Of a DNA stretch of 17,862 nt, positions 1 to 7,550 are shown piece after piece. The notes beneath the pieces were generated by a model that had not been told where the DNA came from, made no database searches, and was given only the letters and a program-made list of their open reading frames with translations. The translations under genes were made by a program, and so were the position numbers. Numbering within the stretch: the stretch's first letter is position 1; every line of letters begins with the position of its first letter. Source of the stretch: Chitinivibrionales bacterium (lineage in GTDB: Bacteria > Fibrobacterota > Chitinivibrionia > Chitinivibrionales > WJKA01). Location of the stretch: positions 1-17,862 of the forward strand of contig WJKA01000083.1 of the NCBI GenBank assembly GCA_014729375.1, written 5' to 3'.

Positions 1-1639
1 CTCTGATCTCGATGCGGATTTCCGGCCACTCTTTGAGTGATTCGTACACTTTTTCAAGAATTGCATACGAATCGCCGGTAAGCACTGCGCTTCCGAACTC
101 GAAATTGACACCTCTGAGTACGACACGGCCTCGTTTGATTTCTTTGGGCTTCGGCTTCTCCATCGGACACCCGTTGTTTTCCGGAACGCCCTTGGTATCA
201 GGACATTTATCAACGCTGTCGGGCACGCCATCCTGATCGTTATCAAAATCAGGACAACCGTCATGGTCCATGAAACCATCTCTGTCCTCGGGCTCGGTCA
301 TACATTGATCCGACGTATCGGGAACCCCGTCCATGTCGTTATCAAAATCCGCGCACCCGTCTTCATCTTCAAAGCCGTCAACATCCTCGGGGACAAGCGG
401 GCATTTGTCGTCCAGGTCGGGAATGCCGTCCTTGTCATTGTCAAGATCGGGACACCCGTCTTCATCCTCAAACCCGTCTTTGTCTTCCGGATCTGCAGGA
501 CATTTATCGTCAACATCAGGAATACCGTCGACATCATTATCGAGGTCGGGACACCCGTCGGTGTCTTCATAGCCGTCAAAATCTTCGGGATCTTTCGGGC
601 AGCGGTCGATATTATCTTTGATACCATCCTTGTCTTCATCCTGCGGCAGGATAAAGCCGCACCAGCCGATTGTCACATTTATTCTCCAGCGGGGCTCGAC
701 CCTGGTTTCGATAAGACTGCCGTCAACCATATAGGTGTTATGCGTTGAGTCGGCTGAAAGATTGATGTCGCCGCCAAGATTTATGTAAAAGCCTCCCGGA
801 GGGGTAATCGAGATACCCGGCGACAGCCTGAGGGGGTCTTCGCCAAGTCGGAAGCCATCCTTGACATTACCCACTTTTGTCTCCCCGCTGAACCCGGTAA
901 ACATGCCGAACCATTCCACCGGGTGATATTCAAACCCGAGATTAAGCAGGAACAGGTTGTCAAGTGCGTTGTGAAACGTAAAGCGCGCACCGAAATTCAG
1001 GTGGAGCTGCAACGGCGCTTTCCGCTCAAACTGATTGAGGTCGAGCGTCCAGAGCATTTTAAGATCAAGCTCTGTTGCCTCTGAGGTAAACATCGAAGCG
1101 ACCTCGCCGGTATCAGATTCTGTTTCGCGGAAATAGTACGTGTGACGAGGAATCCAGCCGTCTTTTCTGCTTCCCGTCGGAAGACTGAGCCCGCCGAAAA
1201 AGGCTACTTCAAAAATTGTAGAGTGCGGATATGGTGGGTATTGAAACTTTCCGGAGATTTCCAGGTCACCGAAACTCCCTGTAAGACCGAACCTGTCGTT
1301 TTGCTCCGGTGAAATGTCGTCCCAGTAAACGGGCATGACAAAGGAAAAATCAAGGAAATTGGTTATGCCGTATCCGATACCCGGAAGAAAATTGGCAGTG
1401 AGCAAACCGACATCGCCCGATGAATCGCCTTCTATTGCATACACAAAATTTTTATCCATGCTCAGCGCAGTGTTTGCGTTAACAACCAGCCGCCCCATAC
1501 GAAGTGTTTTTGCCGAGTGAAGATAAAAAAGGCCGGTCTGCCCATAGCGGTTAATAATCGGCGCAGGAGATATAGTGCTTAAAACCGGCCACGCAAGCAT
1601 ACATAACAAAATTGACACTGCACGATAGCGTGTGATCAT
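1..1639 (-). CDS. OmpA-family outer-membrane protein with TSP type 3 repeats (3' end outside window)
   Basis: The reading frame is open from the ATG at 1639 to the left edge, giving about 546 residues without a stop; the C-terminus is missing. The start is set by GAAGGA six to seven bases upstream. Residues 1-25 form a signal peptide. Residues about 26-345 are rich in alternating aromatic/polar strands (for example LHLNFGARFTF, FYINLGGDINL), as expected of an outer-membrane beta-barrel. Residues about 334-492 carry Asp-rich calcium-binding TSP3 repeats (DxDxDGxxDxxDxCP). After a short linker, the segment beginning VVLRGVNFEFGSAVLTGDSY starts an OmpA C-terminal domain, which in this family binds peptidoglycan. 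The protein probably tethers outer membrane to cell wall. The barrel is longer than the eight-stranded E. coli OmpA barrel. It is transcribed divergently from the HDOD gene. No convincing promoter was found on this strand. Confidence 0.9.
   Translation of the reverse strand, partial: MITRYRAVSILLCMLAWPVLSTISPAPIINRYGQTGLFYLHSAKTLRMGRLVVNANTALSMDKNFVYAIEGDSSGDVGLLTANFLPGIGYGITNFLDFSFVMPVYWDDISPEQNDRFGLTGSFGDLEISGKFQYPPYPHSTIFEVAFFGGLSLPTGSRKDGWIPRHTYYFRETESDTGEVASMFTSEATELDLKMLWTLDLNQFERKAPLQLHLNFGARFTFHNALDNLFLLNLGFEYHPVEWFGMFTGFSGETKVGNVKDGFRLGEDPLRLSPGISITPPGGFYINLGGDINLSADSTHNTYMVDGSLIETRVEPRWRINVTIGWCGFILPQDEDKDGIKDNIDRCPKDPEDFDGYEDTDGCPDLDNDVDGIPDVDDKCPADPEDKDGFEDEDGCPDLDNDKDGIPDLDDKCPLVPEDVDGFEDEDGCADFDNDMDGVPDTSDQCMTEPEDRDGFMDHDGCPDFDNDQDGVPDSVDKCPDTKGVPENNGCPMEKPKPKEIKRGRVVLRGVNFEFGSAVLTGDSYAILEKVYESLKEWPEIRIEIR
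164..640 (-). repeat. TSP3 calcium-binding repeat array inside the OmpA-like gene
   Basis: Between the barrel and the OmpA C-terminal domain the protein repeats a 33-residue unit (99 bp) about four and a half times. Each unit contains two Asp-rich loops and two cysteines, in the pattern DGCPDxDNDxDGxPDxxDxCP followed by EDxDGFEDE. The units are also similar at DNA level, so slippage or recombination could change copy number. The fourth unit is the most diverged: it has DGCAD for DGCPD, and Met-Thr where CP is usual. Confidence 0.85.
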
Positions 1640-1757
1640 AGATTTTCCTTCAGGCACATAAATCAGACACGAAATATCCTGTATAATATGTCAAATACAA
1701 AATAATCATTTATTAAAGAAGTACGCAACAAACTTTAATATTAATTGTTCCGGATTA

Positions 1758-1787
1758 TTGGACATTTTCTGTCCGGGGAGATATAAT
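1758..1787 (+). promoter_or_regulatory. sigma-70 promoter for the HDOD gene
   Basis: A -35 box TTGGAC (1758-1763) and a perfect -10 box TATAAT (1782-1787) are separated by 18 nt. Transcription would begin near 1794, leaving a leader of about 60 nt. The -35 box lies inside nested inverted repeats: CCGGA 1750-1754 with TCCGG 1772-1776, and GGAC 1760-1763 with GTCC 1771-1774. These could be an operator. Confidence 0.65.
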
Positions 1788-1803
1788 ATAAAAATCAATT
1801 GTA

Positions 1804-1826
1804 CGCACGTAGTAATTCTGCGTGCG
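1804..1826 (+). promoter_or_regulatory. 5'-UTR hairpin upstream of the HDOD gene
   Basis: CGCACGTAG (1804-1812) pairs with CTGCGTGCG (1818-1826) through nine pairs, one of them G-U, around a 5-nt TAATT loop. The G-U pair becomes an A-C mismatch on the opposite strand, so the fold suits the plus-strand transcript. No U-tract follows, so it is not a standard terminator. It lies just upstream of the weak ribosome binding site. Confidence 0.4.
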
Positions 1827-1854
1827 GAATTGCTCAAAAATCAGCGGATAAGCA

Positions 1855-2736
1855 ATGGCACAAACTCACAATGAAATACTCCAGGAAAAAGTAAGTACCA
1901 TAAGCAATTTGCCCACGCTGCCGCAAATTGCTTCACGATTGCTCACTACAATTAATGACCCGGCGACGTCGGCAAATGATGTTGCATTTCTTGTAAGCCA
2001 GGACATGTCACTTTCCGCAAAAGTGCTTCGCCTTGCCAACAGCGCTTTCTACGGAATACCGCGAAGCATAACCAGTATTACTCAGGCAGTGGTTATTCTT
2101 GGCATGAAAGTAATTAATACTATCGTACTCAGCCTGACCGTATTTGACATGTTTCCGCAGGATAAAAATGCCCGGCTTTTTAATCGCGAAGCTTTCTGGC
2201 GACACTGTCTGGGATGCGCACTCATATCCCGCATGCTTGCAGACACGATGAAATCATTTGTCATTTTCGATTCCGAGGAGGCGTTCGGCGCCGGATTGCT
2301 GCATGATATCGGGAAAGTGGTGATGGAGCAGTATTTCCATGATGATTTTCATAAAGCGCTTATTCACGCCCGTGAAAACAATATTTCATTTTATGATGCA
2401 GAAGCTGAAACACTCGGCTACACTCACGCGGATATTGCCCGATGGCTCACAGAAGACTGGAACCTTCCCCAGGAACTGCGCCTCCCGATCATTCATCATC
2501 ACAACCCCTCCGAATGCCGGGAATATTTTGATATCGTCTGCCTGTGCCACTACGCCGACTGGCTTTGTTATCAAGCGGAAATTGTTATTGATGACTCCTA
2601 TGCCGCACCAGCGCTGGATGAAGAATCAGTAAACACACTCACGATTGATCCACACCAGATTGAGCGGATCAGGGAATCAATTGATGCGGAATTGCAGAAA
2701 ATGTCGGTGTTTTTTGATCTGGCATCGGGCAAATGA
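1855..2736 (+). CDS. HDOD domain signalling protein
   Basis: This 293-aa soluble protein is one HDOD domain from about residue 18 to 265. The domain opens with NLPTLPQIASRLL and continues with SLSAKVLRLANSAFYG, a typical HDOD core. Unlike many HDOD proteins it keeps most HD-phosphohydrolase-type residues: H117, the HD pair H150-D151 in LLHDIGK, H191 and the histidine cluster 214-216. Catalysis therefore cannot be excluded, although HDOD proteins usually act as non-enzymatic signalling scaffolds in chemotaxis, motility or cyclic-nucleotide pathways. There is no signal peptide, membrane segment, receiver or GGDEF domain. It has its own promoter and leader hairpin, and only a weak Shine-Dalgarno (GGATAAGC). 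It ends 22 nt from the convergent carboxylase operon. The target is unknown. Confidence 0.88.
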   Translation: MAQTHNEILQEKVSTISNLPTLPQIASRLLTTINDPATSANDVAFLVSQDMSLSAKVLRLANSAFYGIPRSITSITQAVVILGMKVINTIVLSLTVFDMFPQDKNARLFNREAFWRHCLGCALISRMLADTMKSFVIFDSEEAFGAGLLHDIGKVVMEQYFHDDFHKALIHARENNISFYDAEAETLGYTHADIARWLTEDWNLPQELRLPIIHHHNPSECREYFDIVCLCHYADWLCYQAEIVIDDSYAAPALDEESVNTLTIDPHQIERIRESIDAELQKMSVFFDLASGK

Positions 2737-2758
2737 AAAGAAGCCGGTTTTTCAGCAA

Positions 2759-4780
2759 TCACATTTCTTCAATAGCGATCAGCGGCTGATCTTTCTTTAC
2801 ATTTTCACCGTCGGTTACAAGAAACCTGACTATTTTGCATTTTGTAGGAGCTTCGATTTCATTGAATAGCTTCATGGCCTCGACAATGCATACCTTGCCC
2901 CCCTTTTCAACAACATCGCCCTCCTTGACAAGCCGGGGTTTTCCGGGTCCGCCGGTAGAATAAAATGTTCCCACAAGAGGTGAATTGATCGACGAGCCGG
3001 CTTCTACCGGTTCCACGGTTTGCCCCTGTACCGGTTGTTCTCCAGCCACAGCTTTTTCATCTTCAGGCGTTTTTTCCGCCGGTTTTTCGTGTGATGGTTC
3101 AATTATTTTTGCCGGTTTTCGTTTCGCTGTGCTGCTTTTTGCACCACTTCCATGAAGCGTCAGGGAAAAATCCCCCTTTGCAATAATCATTTCATCAAAT
3201 GAAATACTCCCGGCACTTGCCAGCAGTTCGCTGATGCCGCGGTAATCGACCGGGTCGAGGATCTTTTTGATTTCCTGTTCCCCGGCGGGCTGCTTCTGCA
3301 ACGTGGCCGGCCCTCCCGGCTGTGACTGCTTTTTCTCTTCCTCATGAATATGCCGCAATTCAGTATCCGCAGGTATTTCCGGCCGCTGCTCCGCCGGAAG
3401 TTTTCGCCATTTAAAATATTCAAGCGCGGGCTCGGGAAGTATGCAATAAGAAATAATATCTTCTTCATGCTCAATCAGCTCCGGATCAATTCCCGCCGTT
3501 GCTCTGGGAAGCATCGGAGCGATGTCATCGGCCGGCCTGTAATCAATCGGCTTTTCATCGCCCAGAATTTTTTTAACAAAAGCAGAATCAATCGGCACCG
3601 GAGACTTTCCATAAAAACCGCGCACGTAATCTTTTACTTCATTGGGAACCATTTTATACCGCTCGCCGGTGACAACATTTACTACCGCCATAGTGCCGAC
3701 AATCTGACTCGTTGGAGTTACCAGTGGAGGATAGCCGAGATCCTTGCGAACCCTGGTTACTTCCTCGAGCACTTCGGGAAGCTTGTCGAGTGCTCCCTGT
3801 TTATCGAGCTGCGACCTGAAATTTGAAATCATGCCGCCGGGTATCTGGTGAATGAGAATTTGCGGGTCTACCGGCGCTCTGGAAGCAGAGCGCTGGATTC
3901 GTCTGGGTGCAAGCTCCTGCATGAATCTGGCGATTTTCGCCAAGGCATCCATGTCCAGGCCCGGAGCATAATTCGTTTCGGAAAAAATGGTTGCGAGAGT
4001 TTCAACCGGCGGCTGTGATGAAAATCCGGCCATCGTGGAAATAGCGCAATCGATAGCTCCCGCGCCGGCCCGCACCGCCTCGACATAGGTGGCCGTCGCC
4101 ATTCCACTCGACGAATGACAGTGAAGCTGTATCGGGATATTGACCTCTTTCACCAGCGTACTGATCAGCCGCTCAGCCGCAATCGGCGTCAAGATACCGG
4201 CCATGTCTTTGATTACCAGCGAATCGATCCCGATTGCAACCTGTTCTTTTGCGTACTCAACATATTTTTCCACCGTATGCACCGGGCTGATCGTATACGA
4301 AAGGGTCCCCTGCGCATGGCCGCCGTGCTTTTTGACCGCTTTCACCGCTGCCTCAAGATTCCGCGTATCGTTCAAAGCGTCAAAAACCCTGAATATGTCC
4401 ATGCCGTTTTCACAGGCAAGGGCGACAAACCGGTCAACAACATCATCGGCATAATTCCGGTAGCCGACCAGGTTTTGCCCGCGCAAAAGCATCTGGAGCG
4501 GCGTTTTCTTTGCCTTTGACTTAATCATGCGAAGCCGTTCCCAGGGATTCTCCCGCAAAAACCTGAGACAAACGTCAAAGGTTGCACCTCCCCACACCTC
4601 AAGAGAATAATATCCCACATTGTCAACCACGTCGATAATCTTCATGATATCATCGGTGCGCATCCGGGTAGCCCATAATGACTGATGTGCATCCCGAAGC
4701 GTTGTATCGGTTACGCGAAGAGGTATCTTATGAAGTTTTTCTTCTTTGGTCTCTTTTTTCGTCTGGTGCTTTTTTGCCAT
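2759..4780 (-). CDS. OadA/PycB-type carboxyltransferase fused to an AccB-like biotin carrier
   Basis: The product has 673 residues. The start is the ATG at 4780, seven bases after AAGGAG; the ATG six bases upstream sits only one base from that site. Residues 18-300 form the HMGL-like TIM barrel of pyruvate carboxylase/oxaloacetate decarboxylase alpha subunits (VTDTTLRDAHQS), with probable metal ligands D25, K191 (VIKDMAG), H220 and H222. Residues about 300-480 are the conserved PYC/OADA region. Residues 512-546 (YRGISELLASAG, DFSLTLHG) resemble the N-terminus of AccB. A Pro/Glu/Lys linker follows to about 597. Residues 598-673 are a biotinyl domain with AccB-style SPLVGTFYST and the EAMKL motif, so K637 is the biotin site. 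It is the last gene of the accD-accA operon, two to eleven bases after accA. It could be pyruvate carboxylase B, oxaloacetate decarboxylase alpha or a transcarboxylase; sequence alone does not decide. Confidence 0.9.
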   Translation of the reverse strand: MAKKHQTKKETKEEKLHKIPLRVTDTTLRDAHQSLWATRMRTDDIMKIIDVVDNVGYYSLEVWGGATFDVCLRFLRENPWERLRMIKSKAKKTPLQMLLRGQNLVGYRNYADDVVDRFVALACENGMDIFRVFDALNDTRNLEAAVKAVKKHGGHAQGTLSYTISPVHTVEKYVEYAKEQVAIGIDSLVIKDMAGILTPIAAERLISTLVKEVNIPIQLHCHSSSGMATATYVEAVRAGAGAIDCAISTMAGFSSQPPVETLATIFSETNYAPGLDMDALAKIARFMQELAPRRIQRSASRAPVDPQILIHQIPGGMISNFRSQLDKQGALDKLPEVLEEVTRVRKDLGYPPLVTPTSQIVGTMAVVNVVTGERYKMVPNEVKDYVRGFYGKSPVPIDSAFVKKILGDEKPIDYRPADDIAPMLPRATAGIDPELIEHEEDIISYCILPEPALEYFKWRKLPAEQRPEIPADTELRHIHEEEKKQSQPGGPATLQKQPAGEQEIKKILDPVDYRGISELLASAGSISFDEMIIAKGDFSLTLHGSGAKSSTAKRKPAKIIEPSHEKPAEKTPEDEKAVAGEQPVQGQTVEPVEAGSSINSPLVGTFYSTGGPGKPRLVKEGDVVEKGGKVCIVEAMKLFNEIEAPTKCKIVRFLVTDGENVKKDQPLIAIEEM

Positions 4781-4791
4781 GCACATTCTCC

Positions 4792-5745
4792 TTAATCAGC
4801 AAACATCCCGATTTTTGAATATTTTTCAAACCGCTTTTGCACAAGCTTTGAACCGGACAGACGGCTCAATTTATCAACATACTTTACAAGTGTATTTTTA
4901 ATGTTTTCTACTGTTTCGCTGTGATTATGATGTGCCCCGCCAGCGGGCTCGGGAATAATTTCATCGCAGATACCAAGTTCGTGAAGCGACTGAGCGGTAA
5001 GTTTCAATGCATCGGCCGCCTCTGGCGCCTTTGCCGCATCGCGCCAGAGAATAGCGGCACACCCCTCCGGAGAAATGACCGAATAGATTGCGTTCTGCAG
5101 CATCAGTATCACATCCCCGACACCGATCCCGATTGCACCGCCGCTTCCACCTTCACCGATAACGCAGGCAACAACCGGAACTTCAAGACGGGCCATTTCA
5201 GTAAGATTTCTTGCAATCGCTTCGTGCTGCCCCCGCTCCTCGCCATCCCTGCCGGGATACGCACCCTGTGTGTCGATTAACGTAATTACCGGCAGCCTGA
5301 ATTTTTCGGCAAGTTTCATCAAGCGCAAGGCTTTTCGGTATCCATCAGGACGAGCCTGCCCGAAATTGCGCTTGATATTCTCGTCAACCGACTTGCCCTT
5401 GTTATGGCCGATGAGCATAACCCGGCGACTGTCTAGGGTTGCAAACCCGCCGATAAGCGCCTGATCATCTGCAAACCGTCGGTCCCCGTGCAATTCAATA
5501 AATTCATCACAAATTAACGAAAGATAATCTTCAAGTACAGGGCGTTTCGGGTGACGGGCTATCTGGACAATCTGCCATGGCGTTAAATTGGCATAGATTC
5601 TTTCTTTGTGCTCGACACACTCTTTTTCAAGCTCTTTGATCTGGTTGCTGAAATCACCTTTTTTATCTTCTGAAAGCTTCTTGAGCTTTGCAATCATTTC
5701 TTCAATTTCAGCAATCGGTTTTTCGAATTCCAAAGTTGGTTCCAT
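4792..5745 (-). CDS. accA: acetyl-CoA carboxylase carboxyltransferase subunit alpha
   Basis: With AccD, AccA forms the carboxyltransferase that moves the carboxyl group from biotin carrier to acetyl-CoA, making malonyl-CoA for fatty-acid synthesis. The 317-aa product has the family's usual length. It contains FEKPIAEIE near the start, then TPWQIVQIARHPKRP, RPDGYRKALRLM, the oxyanion-loop segment GEGGSGGAIGIGVGD and SVISPEGCAAILW. The chosen start (ATG 5745) has GGAG eight bases upstream and matches the AccA N-terminus. An in-frame ATG at 5787 would add 14 non-family residues and overlap accD. The gene lies 16 nt after accD and 11 nt before the carboxyltransferase/biotin-carrier gene, so the three are probably co-transcribed. 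Adjacent accD-accA is common; a biotin-carrier-bearing third gene is less so. Confidence 0.95.
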   Translation of the reverse strand: MEPTLEFEKPIAEIEEMIAKLKKLSEDKKGDFSNQIKELEKECVEHKERIYANLTPWQIVQIARHPKRPVLEDYLSLICDEFIELHGDRRFADDQALIGGFATLDSRRVMLIGHNKGKSVDENIKRNFGQARPDGYRKALRLMKLAEKFRLPVITLIDTQGAYPGRDGEERGQHEAIARNLTEMARLEVPVVACVIGEGGSGGAIGIGVGDVILMLQNAIYSVISPEGCAAILWRDAAKAPEAADALKLTAQSLHELGICDEIIPEPAGGAHHNHSETVENIKNTLVKYVDKLSRLSGSKLVQKRFEKYSKIGMFAD

Positions 5746-5761
5746 AGCGTATGCTCCGGGA

Positions 5762-6595
5762 TTAACGTTTCGATTGATAGTAGGCAAGCAGTGCTGCGAG
5801 GGTATTTTTCATATCCTTGCGTTGTACTATGCAATCTATAAAGCCTTTTTCCACCAGGTATTCTGCAGTTTGGAAATTTTCGGGTAATTTCTGCTTGATA
5901 GTCTGCTCGATTACCCGGCGGCCGGCAAAGCCGATAAGCGCGCCCGGCTCGGAGATATTGATATCCCCGACCATTGCATATGAGGCCGAGACCCCGCCTG
6001 TAGTCGGGTGAGTCAATACGGAAAAATAGGGGAGCCCCCTTTTGTCAAGTCTCGCTATCCCTGCGCAGGTCTTTGCCATCTGCATGAGTGAAAGTACTCC
6101 CTCATGCATTCGCGCGCCGCCGGATGCCGAAAAAACAATATAGGGCAGCCGCTGGCTGTACGCAGTATTGGCGGCCCGGAGGATCTTCTCGCCGGTACCG
6201 CTTCCGAGACTTCCGCCAAGGAAACGGAAGTCCATGACCGCCACAACAACCGGAATTTCTTTAATCTGTCCGGTGCCGGTTATAACAGACTCATTAAGTC
6301 CTGCTTTTTTCCGGGAGGCTTTTACTTTTTCTGCATAGCTTCCTTTGGCATCTGAAAATTCCAGAGGATCAGAAGGAGTTATGCTCTGGTTGATCTCCTT
6401 GAAACTGCCGGAATCCAGGATCTGACCGATACGCTCGTAGGCAGTGATTCGTCCATGAAAATTACAGCGCGGGCATACGCTGAGATTATTTGTCCAGTCT
6501 TCTTTGAAAATATGCGCCTTGCATGATTCGCAGCGCGTCCAGATCTCATCCTTGATTACCCTTTTGTCCTGTTTTGATTTTGTGAACCAGCCCAT
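5762..6595 (-). CDS. accD: acetyl-CoA carboxylase carboxyltransferase subunit beta
   Basis: The 277-aa protein has the normal AccD layout. A zinc ribbon near the N-terminus has C22-x2-C25 and C41-x2-C44 (RCESC, VCPRC). A crotonase-fold carboxyltransferase domain follows, with SASGGARMHEG, HPTTGGVSASYAM and EPGALIGFAGRRVIEQT. It forms the heterotetramer with AccA, encoded 16 nt downstream. The start is supported by AAAGGA eight bases upstream and by the MGWFTK-like N-terminus common in the family. It is the first gene of the operon. The nearest gene upstream on the same strand is 477 nt away and separated by an intrinsic terminator, so the operon promoter should lie between 6596 and about 6857. 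Confidence 0.96.
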   Translation of the reverse strand: MGWFTKSKQDKRVIKDEIWTRCESCKAHIFKEDWTNNLSVCPRCNFHGRITAYERIGQILDSGSFKEINQSITPSDPLEFSDAKGSYAEKVKASRKKAGLNESVITGTGQIKEIPVVVAVMDFRFLGGSLGSGTGEKILRAANTAYSQRLPYIVFSASGGARMHEGVLSLMQMAKTCAGIARLDKRGLPYFSVLTHPTTGGVSASYAMVGDINISEPGALIGFAGRRVIEQTIKQKLPENFQTAEYLVEKGFIDCIVQRKDMKNTLAALLAYYQSKR

Positions 6596-6805
6596 GTGCT
6601 TTTCCTTTAGAAAAGAAATTCGAAAACCGAAATATTACGATCTACCTGCATCCCGTTCAGACAGCAGAAATAAAAAAACTCACCCGGCTCATCAAACAAC
6701 GATCACACCCCCCTTTGAGCCCGAAATACCGTCTACGCCCCTCCCGTTTACCCGGGTCTGGTATTTCATGCACTCATCATTCGGTTCTGCATTTGCCACA
6801 GCGTT

Positions 6806-6835
6806 TATTTCGTCACGGAACCGATGCCTTGTCAA
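6806..6835 (-). promoter_or_regulatory. weak promoter candidate for the acc operon
   Basis: A perfect -35 TTGACA (complement of 6830-6835) is followed after 18 nt by GAAATA (complement of 6806-6811), a poor -10. It sits just downstream of the minus-strand terminator, where an acc promoter would be expected. The -10 match makes it uncertain. Confidence 0.3.
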
Positions 6836-6856
6836 ACGGTGATCGAACCAGCCTGT

Positions 6857-6897
6857 AAAAAAACCCCAAAATGCGCGCGCCCGAAAGCGTCATTTTG
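6857..6897 (-). terminator. intrinsic terminator between the DUF2294 gene and accD
   Basis: Read on the minus strand, CAAAATG-A-CGC (6897 down to 6887) pairs with GCG...CATTTTG (ending at 6867). This gives a 10-bp stem with a small bulge, followed by GGG and seven T (6863-6857). It ends transcription about 175 nt after the DUF2294 gene stop. Confidence 0.65.
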
Positions 6898-7072
6898 AGG
6901 AAATCCATTCCCGCCTGCACCGGAAAACCGGTCCATACCGGACTTGATCGCCAGCCCGAGCGAAGATGCTCTTCTCTGGGATACATTCGGAGGGGCCTAT
7001 GTACAAGCACAGCCGACCCGGCCGCTCTCAACATCAACCCGGAAGTTAATAAATTACATCCATGTAAAAGGA

Positions 7073-7450
7073 TCAGGCAAACACCGGCGGCTTGTCGAGA
7101 ACAAGAACAATTATTCTTTCCCCGGTTTCCGTACTGAGGTCGGTATGAAGGCTTATTACCTTGCGCCGGGTAATGGTACGGATCATGGTCTCCAGCAAAT
7201 GACGATTGCTTTCGATCAGCTCAATTCGCACCTGCTTAACCAGGTCCCGTCCCCGGGCCTGATGCTCTGATTTCGAGAGTTTGAGCTCCGCCTTCGTGAG
7301 AATACCCTTAAGGCGGACTATCACCATATCACCGATAATAAATGTTCGTGTCTCAAGCGGACCCCGCCCCATGTAATCTTTCTCAAATTTTGTCACTGCA
7401 TCGCTGATAGCAGCTTCTGTCTGGCCTTTTGAAAGCAGTTTGCGTGGCAT
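7073..7450 (-). CDS. DUF2294 (MpsC-family) protein
   Basis: The 125-aa product matches the small soluble DUF2294/MpsC family throughout. It begins MPRKLLSKGQTEAAISDAVT, continues KFEKDYMGRGPLETRTFIIGDMVIVRLKG, then TKAELKLSKSE, and ends in the family's typical RKVISLHTDLSTETGERIIV stretch. The open frame extends 75 codons further upstream, but those codons run antisense to the neighbouring promoter and sulfotransferase gene, and family similarity starts at Met 7450. The ribosome binding site is poor (AGGA about two to three bases from the ATG). In Staphylococcus, MpsC is encoded beside the MpsAB bicarbonate/cation transporter, but its biochemical role is unsettled. Here there is no MpsA or MpsB, and a terminator separates it from the carboxylase operon. 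The function is unknown. Confidence 0.8.
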   Translation of the reverse strand: MPRKLLSKGQTEAAISDAVTKFEKDYMGRGPLETRTFIIGDMVIVRLKGILTKAELKLSKSEHQARGRDLVKQVRIELIESNRHLLETMIRTITRRKVISLHTDLSTETGERIIVLVLDKPPVFA

Positions 7451-7482
7451 ATTCCTATAATCTAATTTCCGATCAAGATTTT

Positions 7483-7511
7483 TTGCAAAATATCCGATAA
7501 CTATATATAAT
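7483..7511 (+). promoter_or_regulatory. sigma-70 promoter for the sulfotransferase gene
   Basis: A -35 box TTGCAA (7483-7488), a 17-nt spacer and a perfect -10 TATAAT (7506-7511) lie 39 nt upstream of the ATG. Transcription would begin near 7518. Confidence 0.75.
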
Positions 7512-7550
7512 AAACAAGACAGCCATACTTTCCGCCGAAGGATATCGATT

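Larger units (their letters stand above)
6596..7072. other. 477-nt gene-free stretch upstream of accD
   Basis: I see no convincing gene here on either strand. The open frames present have no family-like composition and no well-placed ribosome binding site. The stretch contains the intrinsic terminator at 6857-6897 and a weak promoter candidate at 6806-6835. It also has a run of seven T on the minus strand near 6677-6683, preceded by GGCTCA/TGAGCC complementarity with a 25-nt loop, too loose to call a terminator. Because accD is the first gene of its operon, the acc mRNA may have a leader of up to about 200 nt. Confidence 0.5.

Noticed and set aside
164..640. Regular spaced repeats as a CRISPR array
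   Set aside because: The period is 99 bp with no short identical repeat and unique spacer pattern, and the array is in frame inside an outer-membrane protein.
263..748. Long plus-strand open frame and an overlapping minus-strand frame (298-639) in the repeat region
   Set aside because: Both are out-of-frame shadows of the 99-bp TSP3 repeats; the Asp-rich frame continuous with the signal peptide at 1639 is the real one.
1682..1694. TATAAT on the plus strand and TTGACA on the minus strand upstream of the OmpA-like gene
   Set aside because: Neither box has a partner at an acceptable spacing, so no promoter was called for the OmpA-like gene.
5926..5936. GCCGATAA-like sigma-28 -10 element
   Set aside because: It lies inside accD on the opposite strand, has no matching -35 at 11 nt and no gene placed behind it.
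6813..7037. 74-codon minus-strand open frame upstream of accD
   Set aside because: It overlaps the intrinsic terminator, has no recognisable domain or good ribosome binding site, and its composition looks non-coding.
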